Counted from the first letter of the stretch, positions 1 to 6,779 are shown. The stretch is 9,839 nt of DNA from JBAWXE01 sp037144255 (GCA_037144255.1 JBAWXE010000099.1:1-9839); one strand, 5' to 3'. Numbers and translations: made by a program. The notes: generated by a model not told the origin, from the sequence alone.

Positions 1-209
1 AGGCATATGAGTATGTAAATAAAGCTACAGAGCAAAACCCTAAAGGATTCTACATATACCTTTTGAAAGCACGCCTAGCACAACGTCTTGGTAAAGATTC
101 TGAAGCAATTGAAGCAGCTAAGAAATCAATAGAACTGGCTAAAGGGTCTGCATTTGAAGCTGAGTACGTACATAATGGCAATAAGATCATTAACACATTG
201 AGTAAATAA
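1..209 (+). CDS. 3' end of a DUF2911-like protein with a TPR-type tail (partial)
   Basis: The reading frame is open from base 3 and ends at TAA 207-209, giving 68 visible residues; the 5' end lies outside the window. The peptide is helical, with a run reading VNKATEQNPKGF and later LGKDSEAIEAAKKSIELAK, which is the alternating Ala/Leu pattern of one and a half tetratricopeptide-like hairpins. From memory of the family, exported Bacteroidota DUF2911 proteins end in just such a segment (VNKAT..., then an AI.AAKKS.ELA helix, then a YV..N..I end). The DUF2911 beta-domain itself is not visible, so the assignment rests on the tail alone; any other TPR-tailed protein is possible. It is followed after 26 bases by a terminator, so it ends its own transcription unit and is not part of the downstream operon. 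Confidence 0.6.
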   Translation, partial: AYEYVNKATEQNPKGFYIYLLKARLAQRLGKDSEAIEAAKKSIELAKGSAFEAEYVHNGNKIINTLSK

Positions 210-235
210 TAAATCAAACTAACCACATTATTATT

Positions 236-271
236 ACCCACAGTGCTATGAGTACTGTGGGTTTAATTTTT
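236..271 (+). terminator. Intrinsic terminator
   Basis: ACCCACAGT (236-244) pairs perfectly with ACTGTGGGT (254-262), giving a 9-bp stem with a 9-nt loop (245-253). It is followed by a T-rich tail (262-271). It lies 26 bases after the stop of the DUF2911-like gene and only 6 bases before the ATG of the deacetylase gene. The promoter of the downstream gene must therefore overlap the hairpin or lie upstream of it, or some read-through feeds the operon. Confidence 0.8.
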
Positions 272-276
272 CTGAT

Positions 277-2769
277 ATGATTCGTAAAATGCTCCTGCTA
301 CTATCAGGAATAGGCCTAAGTACATCTTCATTTGCACAACAAGTTAGGCCGGTATCTTCTGCAACCATATATAATGAGATAGCACAGCTAAAAAATCTGA
401 CTAATGTGCTTTATATGGCTGCGCATCCTGATGATGAGAATACTAGGCTCTTAGCTTGGCTGGCAAATGATCAGCATATACGTACAGCTTATTTATCACT
501 CACAAGAGGAGATGGGGGGCAAAATATACTGGGCAGTGAGCAAGGCTCTGCATTAGGGCTAATCCGTACGCATGAGCTGATGGAGGCAAGAAAACTGGAT
601 GGTGCTGAACAGTTCTTTACTCGTGCTGTAGACTTTGGTTTTTCTAAAAACCCGACTGAAACTTTTAAGCACTGGAATGACTACCTGCTAACTAATGATG
701 CAGTATGGGTAATGCGAAAATTCAGGCCAGATGTGATCATAAGTAGATTTCCTCCAACAAGCGAAGCGGGGCATGGGCAACATTCTGCATCAGCAATTAT
801 TGCAGCTAAGGCATTTGCCGATGTCGGGAACAAGCAGAAATTCATTGCACAACAACAAACCTATGCTGCATGGCAACCTAAGCGACTTTTATTCAATTCA
901 TATCGTTTTGGAGATAGAAACACTACATCTGAAGATCAGTTCAAATTATTAGTAGGACAATACATCCCTACTATGGGCATGGGCACAGGTGAACTTGCCG
1001 GTATTAGCCGCAGTATACACAGAAGCCAAGGAGCAGGCACACCCAGCACACCAGGAGTACAAAAAGAATATTTCAAATTGGTAGCTGGTGATTCATTATC
1101 TACTTCACTGTTTGATGGTATAGATATTACCTGGAACAGAGTAGGCAAAAAAGAAATAGGAGATAAGATACAAACGATACTCAATAAATATAATTACAAC
1201 TACCCTGAAGCAAGCATAACTGATCTACTTGAATTAAAAAAAGAGATCACAACAGTACAAGATGATTTTTGGCGTAAACAAAAATTGGAAGAAGTAGATA
1301 AGATCATACTTCATTGTAGTGGTTTTATGGCAGAGCTGTATACCAAACAAGCTCAAACAGTAGCAGGTGCTACCCTACCTTTCACTCTCCGTATGGTAGG
1401 TAGAACTGCTATTCCAGTAAAAGTAAAAAATATCACTTGGCTGATTGGCGATACCACTATGAATCTGAATATCAATAAAGATTCACTGATATCATTCGAC
1501 CATAATATAAAAATACCTGAGAATACACCTGTTACTGAACCATATTGGATGGTAAAAGGGATGCTACAAGGTGATATATACGACATCACAAATGACACTT
1601 TATTAGGTTTACCAGAAACGCCTAACAATTTAAATGCATTTGTGAAACTGGAAATAGGTAATGAAACATTTACTATACCTGTCCCATTATCATTCAAGAA
1701 ATTAGACCCTACCAGAGGCGATGTTGTAGAAGCCTTGCGCATAGTACCGGAAGTAACACTTGACTTCAACTCTACCATGTTAGTAACGGAAAAAGATGGG
1801 AGTGTAAAAACGAATGTTCACATACATGCCTATAAAGACATCAGTAATGCAACTCTAAACATCAAAGAAAATCAGCTGGAGCGTGTAACTATATCTAATA
1901 TCAATCTGAAATCAGGAATAGATACTACTATCGGCATCATGATATCAGCTACACAGACAGCCACATTCAGTAAAGGAGATTTTTATTTAGATGCACACAT
2001 AATTGTAAACGGCAAGGATTATAACCGCGCACAAAAGCTTATTCAATACAGCCATTTACCTACATTACAATATTTTAATATTGTGTATGCAAAAGTATTA
2101 CGTAGCAATTGGAAATGTACTGCAAAACGTATAGGCTTTATCGAAGGGGCTGGAGATAATACAGCAACAATACTACGAGCTGCTGGCCTGGAGGTAGATG
2201 TGCTCAAGGAAAGTGAACTGGCAGACCCTCTGAAATTGAAAAAATATGATGCCATCATAACTGGGGTACGAGCCATCAATACTGAAAAACGTATGAGTTA
2301 CTGGATGCCCGTATTGCTGAAATATGCAGAAAATGGAGGCACACTTGTAATGCAGTATAACACGCCTCAGGATATGTCTACGCAGCAAATGGGGCCTTAT
2401 CCATTTACTATTAATAACGATACTAAGAATCGTGTAACGGAAGAAAATGCAGATGTAACAATGCTTCTGCCAAATCATAGATTGATGACATACCCAAACA
2501 AGATCACTGATGGAGATTTCAATGACTGGGTACAAGAAAGAGGATTATACTTCCCTACCAAAATAGATGAACACTATACTACCCTATTCCGCATGAATGA
2601 TACTGGCGAAGAACCTAATGATGGATGTACTATATACACAAAGTATGGTAAAGGACATTATATCTATACCTCATTATCATTCTTCCGTCAGTTACCTGTG
2701 GGCAATAAAGGTGCTATACGCTTACTAATGAATATGATATCTGTGGGACATAATGAGAATAAAAAGTAA
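277..2769 (+). CDS. Secreted PIG-L/LmbE-family N-deacetylase with C-terminal GATase-like domain
   Basis: This 830-residue protein belongs to the PIG-L (GlcNAc-PI de-N-acetylase, LmbE/MshB) superfamily of zinc-dependent hydrolases, which remove acetyl groups from N-acetylated sugars and related molecules. A Sec signal peptide (positive MIRK, hydrophobic 5-12, SFA-QQ cleavage near residue 20) places it in the periplasm or outside. The family motif AHPDDEN sits at residues 49-55: H50 and D53 are the expected metal ligands and D52 the catalytic base, by comparison with MshB. The distal His motif GHGQH is at 165-169. Residues about 350-600 look like beta-rich sandwich domains. Residues 617-725 (RIGFIEG..., GVRAINT, NGGTLVMQYNT) resemble the Rossmann-like ThuA/class-I glutamine amidotransferase-like domain often fused at the C-terminus of long Bacteroidota members. 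The ATG at 277 is preferred over 289 because it supplies the basic N-region. It overlaps the next small gene by 17 bp. The substrate is unknown. Confidence 0.9.
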   Translation: MIRKMLLLLSGIGLSTSSFAQQVRPVSSATIYNEIAQLKNLTNVLYMAAHPDDENTRLLAWLANDQHIRTAYLSLTRGDGGQNILGSEQGSALGLIRTHELMEARKLDGAEQFFTRAVDFGFSKNPTETFKHWNDYLLTNDAVWVMRKFRPDVIISRFPPTSEAGHGQHSASAIIAAKAFADVGNKQKFIAQQQTYAAWQPKRLLFNSYRFGDRNTTSEDQFKLLVGQYIPTMGMGTGELAGISRSIHRSQGAGTPSTPGVQKEYFKLVAGDSLSTSLFDGIDITWNRVGKKEIGDKIQTILNKYNYNYPEASITDLLELKKEITTVQDDFWRKQKLEEVDKIILHCSGFMAELYTKQAQTVAGATLPFTLRMVGRTAIPVKVKNITWLIGDTTMNLNINKDSLISFDHNIKIPENTPVTEPYWMVKGMLQGDIYDITNDTLLGLPETPNNLNAFVKLEIGNETFTIPVPLSFKKLDPTRGDVVEALRIVPEVTLDFNSTMLVTEKDGSVKTNVHIHAYKDISNATLNIKENQLERVTISNINLKSGIDTTIGIMISATQTATFSKGDFYLDAHIIVNGKDYNRAQKLIQYSHLPTLQYFNIVYAKVLRSNWKCTAKRIGFIEGAGDNTATILRAAGLEVDVLKESELADPLKLKKYDAIITGVRAINTEKRMSYWMPVLLKYAENGGTLVMQYNTPQDMSTQQMGPYPFTINNDTKNRVTEENADVTMLLPNHRLMTYPNKITDGDFNDWVQERGLYFPTKIDEHYTTLFRMNDTGEEPNDGCTIYTKYGKGHYIYTSLSFFRQLPVGNKGAIRLLMNMISVGHNENKK

Positions 2770-2860
2770 CAAAAATGAAAAAAGTTGGTATGCAGTAGTG
2801 TTAGTAGCACTACTGTTACAGATCGTTTTGTATTACTGGTTCACTCAATATTGGTCATGA
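2753..2860 (+). CDS. 35-aa single-pass membrane mini-protein between deacetylase and symporter
   Basis: An ATG at 2753, in a frame different from both neighbours, opens a 35-codon frame ending at TGA 2858-2860. The product begins MRIKSNKNEKSWYAVV and continues as a hydrophobic stretch (about residues 12-30, rich in V, L, I, Y and W) ending FTQYWS. The basic N-terminus before one membrane span predicts N-in, C-out topology. Evidence that it is real: it fills exactly the gap between its neighbours, overlaps the deacetylase by 17 bp, and its stop overlaps the symporter start in an ATGA junction, the usual arrangement for translational coupling. Other symporter families have small membrane partners encoded just upstream (the YhdT-PanF and YjcH-ActP pairs), so a role as a symporter partner or assembly factor is plausible but inferred. 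No named family is recognised. Confidence 0.75.
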   Translation: MRIKSNKNEKSWYAVVLVALLLQIVLYYWFTQYWS

Positions 2861-4557
2861 GCCCACTAGACTGGATAGTATTACTCAGCACATTATTGGG
2901 CATCATAACATATGGTGTATATAAGGGTCGGGGGCAACATGGCTCAGCTACCTATCTACTTGCAGATAAAAAAATGCCATGGTATGTAGTTTTGTTTGGC
3001 ATTATGGCCACGCAAGCCAGTGCCATAACCTTTCTTTCTGCACCGGGACAAGCATATACAGATGGTATGCGCTTTGTACAATACTATTTTGGTTTGCCAA
3101 TAGCTATGGTGGTTATTTGTATCACATTCATCCCCATATTCAAGAAACTGAATGTTTATACGGCCTACGAATATTTAGAAAATCGCTTTGATAGAAAAAC
3201 AAGGTTACTCACTTCTTTCCTTTTTTTGCTATCCAGAGGCTTATCTACTGGTATCAGCATTTATGCACCTTCCATTATTCTTTCATCCATAATGAGTTGG
3301 AATATCTACCTCACAAATGTCATTACAGGAGGGCTACTTATCATATACACATATAGTGGTGGAGCAAAAGCCATAGCACATACACAAAAACTACAATTCC
3401 TCATTATCCTATCTGCAATGGCAATAGCTGGCTATTTAGTTATTGACAATTTACCTCAAGGCATCAAAATGAGTGATGCCCTATTTATAGCCGGTAAATC
3501 AGGTAAGCTTAATGTCATCACTACACATTTCGATTGGAAAGACAAATACAATATTTGGAGTGGTATTATTGGCGGATTCTTTTTGGCACTTTCCTATTTT
3601 GGTACAGATCAAAGCCAGGTAGGTAGGTACCTGACCGCAAAGACCACTCATGAAAGTAGGCTGGGCCTTTTATTGAATGGTCTGGTAAAAATACCTATGC
3701 AGTTTTCCATATTATTGATAGGTGCCTTACTTTTTGCATTTTACAGTTTCCACCCTGCCCCTGCCTATTTCAACGAAGCTGCCTATAACACATTCAAACA
3801 AGAAAGGCCCACCATGGTTGCTGGTATAGAACAACAATATCAGCTACTGCATAACCAATATGAACAACAGGCAGCATCTATCATTCAGGCCAAAAATGCA
3901 GGAGAAAATACAGCACCCTTACTGAACAGTTTTAAACATACACAAAGTGAGATACAAACATTACGAGACACTGTAAAATCTAAAATATCACAATACCACT
4001 ATAGTGCAGATACCAGTGATACTAACTATATCTTTCTGTACTTTGTAAAACATACTCTGCCTAAAGGACTGGTAGGCTTACTTTTTGCCGTTATCTTTCT
4101 TGCTTCTTGGGGGTCAATATCTGCAGCATTGAATTCACTAGCCTCTTCATCCCTTATGGACATTCACTTACTCCAACATAAAGCTCCTCTCAGCGAAACC
4201 AAACAATTACTATTAGGCCGTCTACATACATTGGCATGGGGTATCTTTTGTATTGGGGTCGCCATGTTTGCTACTAAATTGGGGTCGCTAATAGAAGCTG
4301 TAAATATTTTAGGCTCACTATTTTATGGTACCATATTGGGTATTTTCCTGGTAGCATTCTATGTAAAAAGAGCAGGGGGGAATATTGTATTTGCCTCGGC
4401 TATTATAGCAGAGCTATGTATCATCATTATTTACAACCTGAATATTGTATCCTTCCTATGGCTCAATGTGATAGGAGCATTATTAGTAGTAGGTTTCTGT
4501 ATAATAGGTAGCGATTACAAAAAGCCGACAATTTCCGCAAAATCAAAAGGGATATAG
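2857..4557 (+). CDS. Sodium:solute symporter (SSF family, SGLT-like) with coiled-coil insert
   Basis: This is a 566-residue inner-membrane Na+-coupled transporter of the SSF family. About 13 hydrophobic segments are visible. Family hallmarks: ASAITFLSAPGQAYTDG (54-70), YSGGAKAIAHTQKLQ (166-180, the classic GG..A...T...Q signature), SYFGTDQSQVGRYL (246-259), and SWGSISAALNSLASSS (417-432), which carries the serines expected near the Na2 site. Residues 301-390 form an unusually long hydrophilic, Gln/Glu/Lys-rich insert with coiled-coil character between two membrane spans; by analogy with LeuT-fold transporters it should face the periplasm. The start was chosen at ATG 2857 because it gives MSPLDWIVLL, a normal first helix, and overlaps the preceding TGA. 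An upstream TTG at 2785 in the same frame would add 24 residues that only read through the mini-gene. The solute is probably a sugar or related compound, but the sequence does not decide it. Confidence 0.9.
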   Translation: MSPLDWIVLLSTLLGIITYGVYKGRGQHGSATYLLADKKMPWYVVLFGIMATQASAITFLSAPGQAYTDGMRFVQYYFGLPIAMVVICITFIPIFKKLNVYTAYEYLENRFDRKTRLLTSFLFLLSRGLSTGISIYAPSIILSSIMSWNIYLTNVITGGLLIIYTYSGGAKAIAHTQKLQFLIILSAMAIAGYLVIDNLPQGIKMSDALFIAGKSGKLNVITTHFDWKDKYNIWSGIIGGFFLALSYFGTDQSQVGRYLTAKTTHESRLGLLLNGLVKIPMQFSILLIGALLFAFYSFHPAPAYFNEAAYNTFKQERPTMVAGIEQQYQLLHNQYEQQAASIIQAKNAGENTAPLLNSFKHTQSEIQTLRDTVKSKISQYHYSADTSDTNYIFLYFVKHTLPKGLVGLLFAVIFLASWGSISAALNSLASSSLMDIHLLQHKAPLSETKQLLLGRLHTLAWGIFCIGVAMFATKLGSLIEAVNILGSLFYGTILGIFLVAFYVKRAGGNIVFASAIIAELCIIIIYNLNIVSFLWLNVIGALLVVGFCIIGSDYKKPTISAKSKGI

Positions 4558-4573
4558 CGTACTATATCCCTTT
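4546..4573. terminator. Bidirectional terminator between convergent genes
   Basis: AAAGGGATATAG (4546-4557) and CTATATCCCTTT (4562-4573) form a perfect 12-bp stem with a 4-nt CGTA loop. The stop codon of the symporter lies within the left arm, and the mrp stop on the opposite strand is 22 bases beyond the right arm. The A-tract on the left and T-tract on the right provide a U-tract in either direction, so the hairpin probably terminates both transcripts. Confidence 0.75.
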
Positions 4574-4594
4574 CAATATCTATGTTAGCAAATA

Positions 4595-5692
4595 CTATTC
4601 TTGCATTTGCACCACTTTAGTAGGTTCCATGTTGGCATTGCGCATAGCCACACTACGTGCTACTTGCTTAGCCAGATCTATAAATGCATTTCTGGATATC
4701 AATTCATCACTCACAACAGCAGGCATACCACTATCTCCTCCCTCTCGTATACTTTGTACTATTGGTATTTCGCCAAGGAATGATAATTCAAATTGTTCAG
4801 CCATTTGTCTGGCTCCAGCCTTACCAAAAATGTAATACTTATTATTAGGCAATTCAGCAGGTGTGAAATAAGCCATATTCTCTACCACTCCTAATATTGG
4901 AACATTTATCTGTGGTTGTTTGAACATCATTATGGCCTTCTTAGCATCAGCAGCTGCTACTGCTTGTGGTGTAGATACTATTACAGCACCTGTTACAGGT
5001 ATTGTTTGTACTAATGTCAATTGTATATCACCAGTGCCAGGAGGTAAGTCTAATACTAAATAATCCAACTCTCCCCAATTCACATCAGTGATGAACTGAC
5101 GTATAGCAGCGCTAGCTTGTGGACCACGCCATACTACAGCTTGTTTTTCATCTATCAACAAACCAATGGACATAGCCTTGATACCAAAACGCTCTAATGG
5201 CACCATCATACCCTTTCCCTCTATTTCTATCATTTGTGGACGTTCATCACGCATACCCAACATTATGGGTATTGAAGGACCGTAAATATCTGCATCCAAC
5301 AATCCTACAGTAGCCCCTTCCTGTGCCAATCCTAATGCCAGATTCACTGCTACAGTAGATTTACCCACACCACCTTTACCTGATGCCACCATGATGATAT
5401 TCTTCACCCCAGGTAGTACACTCTTATTATCCTTTCTGTTACTATTTACCCTAGCAGTCAGCGTTACTTTTACAACTGCTTCTTTATCAACCAGATGATG
5501 CACAGCATTGATACATGCCTTCTCTATCATTTCCTTTAGGGGACATGCAGGGGTAGTTAATTCCACCGTAAAGGAAACGTTCTTACCGTTTACTTCTACA
5601 TCCTTTACCATATTCAGGGTTACAAGGTCCTTACCCAGATCCGGCTCCTCTACATTACTCAACGCGGCCAATACTGCCTCTTTAGTTATCAT
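4595..5692 (-). CDS. mrp: Mrp/ApbC/NBP35-type Fe-S carrier P-loop ATPase
   Basis: This 365-residue cytoplasmic protein is an Mrp (ApbC) family P-loop NTPase, which binds and transfers iron-sulfur clusters to apo-proteins. Residues about 1-85 form a MIP18/DUF59 domain (NVEEPDLGKDLVTLNMV, with TPACPLK and Cys50). The ATPase domain follows: deviant Walker A GKGGVGKST at 105-113, LLDADIYGPSIP at 131-142 with the Walker A' Asp residues, RGPQAS at 189-194, and switch II DLPPGTGD at 215-222. The region after ENMAYF (271-276), where many Mrp proteins have a CxxC that bridges a cluster across the dimer, here reads TPAELPNNKYYIFGK with no cysteine. This cysteine-less form is, as I recall, common in Bacteroidota, so it is probably not damage. 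Length and start (ATG at 5690-5692) fit the family. It is convergent with the symporter and divergent from the next gene, so it is probably transcribed alone. Confidence 0.95.
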   Translation of the reverse strand: MITKEAVLAALSNVEEPDLGKDLVTLNMVKDVEVNGKNVSFTVELTTPACPLKEMIEKACINAVHHLVDKEAVVKVTLTARVNSNRKDNKSVLPGVKNIIMVASGKGGVGKSTVAVNLALGLAQEGATVGLLDADIYGPSIPIMLGMRDERPQMIEIEGKGMMVPLERFGIKAMSIGLLIDEKQAVVWRGPQASAAIRQFITDVNWGELDYLVLDLPPGTGDIQLTLVQTIPVTGAVIVSTPQAVAAADAKKAIMMFKQPQINVPILGVVENMAYFTPAELPNNKYYIFGKAGARQMAEQFELSFLGEIPIVQSIREGGDSGMPAVVSDELISRNAFIDLAKQVARSVAMRNANMEPTKVVQMQE

Positions 5693-5771
5693 ATAAACCT
5701 TTGTTAAAGTGTCTTAAATCGCTGTAAAAATACGGTATATCATCTTTCTTTGTACAGAATAGATGAGAGGA

Positions 5772-5802
5772 ATATCAATTTGAGGATTATTAATATTGAT
5801 AT
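5772..5802. promoter_or_regulatory. Inverted repeat in the divergent intergenic region
   Basis: ATATCAAT (5772-5779) and ATTGATAT (5795-5802) are perfect inverted copies separated by 15 bases, with half-site centres 23 bp apart (about two helical turns). A further TGATAT follows at 5804-5809. The site lies in the 159-bp gap between the divergent mrp gene and the small exported-protein gene, so it could be an operator. AT-rich dyads also occur by chance, so this is tentative. Confidence 0.25.
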
Positions 5803-5836
5803 GTGATATTTAGCAGTCTTAAAGTGCCAAACAACA

Positions 5837-5844
5837 TAACTTTG
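5837..5844 (+). promoter_or_regulatory. Bacteroidota-type -7 promoter element (TAACTTTG)
   Basis: TAACTTTG matches the Bacteroidota primary-sigma -7 consensus TAnnTTTG at every fixed position. It ends 7 bases before the ATG at 5852, so the predicted transcript starts only a few bases upstream of the start codon and would be nearly leaderless. No convincing TTG-type -33 element is seen at the normal distance, which weakens the call. Confidence 0.5.
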
Positions 5845-5851
5845 TATCACA

Positions 5852-6514
5852 ATGTCCCGTAAATTTTGGTCATATCTCATAATTGTTATTTGCTGCACTT
5901 GTTCAGTACAAAATACACATGCACAAGCCTTATATGACAATATCATACAAATAGATGGTGTTACTATGACTGCCGATAGTCTGCGTTCTGTCCCAGGTGC
6001 CACAATTTTGGTAAAACATAAGAATCGTGGAATTGAATCCAGTAATATGGGTGTATTCTCACTGGTGTGCTATAAAGGCGATACATTAATATTTACAGCA
6101 CTAGGTTTTCGAACCAAAGAATTTCCGGTACCTACTACTATTGAAGGTCATTATTTTTCTCTTATACAATTAATGGTACAGGATACATTTTATTTACCTG
6201 AAACTATTATCCGCCCTTTGCCATCTAAAGACGAATTTGATTACGCCTTCAAACATTGGCATATTCCTAATGATAAATATGAGATTGCTCGCAGAAATAC
6301 TGATGCACTTACATTAAGAGCCTTAGCATATACATTACCCCATGATGGACGCGAGAATCAAGCTGCATATCAAAGTTTACAAGCACGTGAAGCCACATAT
6401 TACGGGCAAGTAAAACCTACCAATATCCTCAATCCTCTCGCATGGGCAGAATTCTTTGAAGCCTGGAAAAGAGGTGATTTCCGCAGAAAAGACAACCCTG
6501 TAACAAATTATTAA
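5852..6514 (+). CDS. Exported carboxypeptidase-like regulatory-domain protein
   Basis: This 220-residue protein has a signal peptide: MSRK, hydrophobic core at about 6-18, and cleavage near HAQA at 23-26, so it should be periplasmic or outer-membrane-associated. Residues about 33-115 carry the pattern of a CarboxypepD_reg-like (CNA-B-like) seven-stranded beta domain: an opening 'VTMTADSLRSVPGATILVKHKNRG', then 'SSNMGVFSLVCYKGDTLIFTALGFRTKEF', which matches the familiar 'P.aGa.V..k....g..T...G.F......GD.l.fs..Gy....' layout. The C-terminal half (about 120-220) is helical and charged (WAEFFEAWKRGDFRRKD) and is not recognised. It is too short to be a TonB-dependent receptor, in which such domains form the N-terminus, so this is a stand-alone member of a type common in Bacteroidota. 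It appears monocistronic, divergent from mrp. The function is unknown. Confidence 0.7.
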   Translation: MSRKFWSYLIIVICCTCSVQNTHAQALYDNIIQIDGVTMTADSLRSVPGATILVKHKNRGIESSNMGVFSLVCYKGDTLIFTALGFRTKEFPVPTTIEGHYFSLIQLMVQDTFYLPETIIRPLPSKDEFDYAFKHWHIPNDKYEIARRNTDALTLRALAYTLPHDGRENQAAYQSLQAREATYYGQVKPTNILNPLAWAEFFEAWKRGDFRRKDNPVTNY

Positions 6515-6522
6515 TACTTAGG

Positions 6523-6551
6523 TTTTGTGTTAACAGCCTTTGTTAACAAAA
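6523..6551 (+). terminator. Possible weak terminator hairpin after the exported protein gene
   Basis: TTTTG (6523-6527) plus TTAACA (6530-6535) can pair with TGTTAACAAAA (6541-6551), leaving a 2-nt bulge and a 5-nt GCCTT loop. The stem is AT-rich and has no T-tract after it, so it is a poor intrinsic terminator. The right arm lies in a 12-bp palindrome, TTTGTTAACAAA (6539-6550), which may instead be a protein-binding site belonging to the TGTTAA array. Confidence 0.3.
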
Positions 6552-6728
6552 TAGTCATCAATGCTGCATGATTTGCAGACATCCCATCTTTATCCATCTA
6601 TAATCACATGTGATTTAAGCTACATTTCTTAAGCGCCTGTTAACCTAAGGCCTGATTTCCTAACCTTTTGTTAAGTACATACCCATTTCATTAAACGCTT
6701 GTTAACCACTAATAAAGGGCTTGTTAAG
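6528..6728. promoter_or_regulatory. Array of six TGTTAA(C/G) sites upstream of the adhesin gene
   Basis: The gene-free stretch 6515-6809 contains TGTTAAC or TGTTAAG starting at 6528, 6541, 6638, 6669, 6700 and 6722, all on the same strand. The three central sites are exactly 31 bp apart, close to three helical turns, and the last follows 22 bp later, close to two turns, so bound proteins would lie on one face of the DNA. Flanking bases are also similar (several sites are preceded by CCTT or GCTT). This resembles an array of operator sites for a DNA-binding regulator, but which one is unknown. Besides these sites, the possible hairpin and the leader elements, I see no gene or RNA in this stretch. 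Confidence 0.45.
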
Positions 6729-6765
6729 CGAAGCGGTATTTCATTTCCAATGCACTGTCATGTGT

Positions 6766-6773
6766 CACTTTTG
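6766..6773 (+). promoter_or_regulatory. Weak candidate -7 element for the adhesin gene (CACTTTTG)
   Basis: CACTTTTG differs from the TAnnTTTG consensus only at the first base and lies 36 bases before the ATG at 6810, a reasonable distance for a promoter with a short leader. There is no clear -33 element, so it is a candidate only. Confidence 0.3.
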
Positions 6774-6779
6774 TGTTGC

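Noticed and set aside
1353..1778. 141-codon open frame on the - strand
   Set aside because: It lies wholly inside the deacetylase gene, antisense to a convincing conserved protein, and the translation has no recognisable domain.
2173..2535. 120-codon open frame on the - strand
   Set aside because: Antisense to the GATase-like domain of the deacetylase; cysteine- and histidine-rich nonsense-like composition.
2785..2856. TTG-started 24-residue N-terminal extension of the symporter
   Set aside because: It lacks the look of an SSF N-terminus, shares DNA with the better-supported mini-gene in another frame, and the ATG at 2857 gives a normal first helix with an ATGA overlap.
5698..5710. CCTTTGTTAA near the mrp start considered as an mrp promoter
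   Set aside because: On the mrp strand it reads as TTAACAAAGG and does not match TAnnTTTG; kept only as a possible extra member of the TGTTAA set. A nearby TATTTTTA on that strand (5725-5732) is too weak to call.
5740..6003. 87-codon frame on the - strand across the mrp/exported-protein gap
   Set aside because: Overlaps the signal peptide and start of a well-supported + strand gene and the divergent promoter region; no domain seen.
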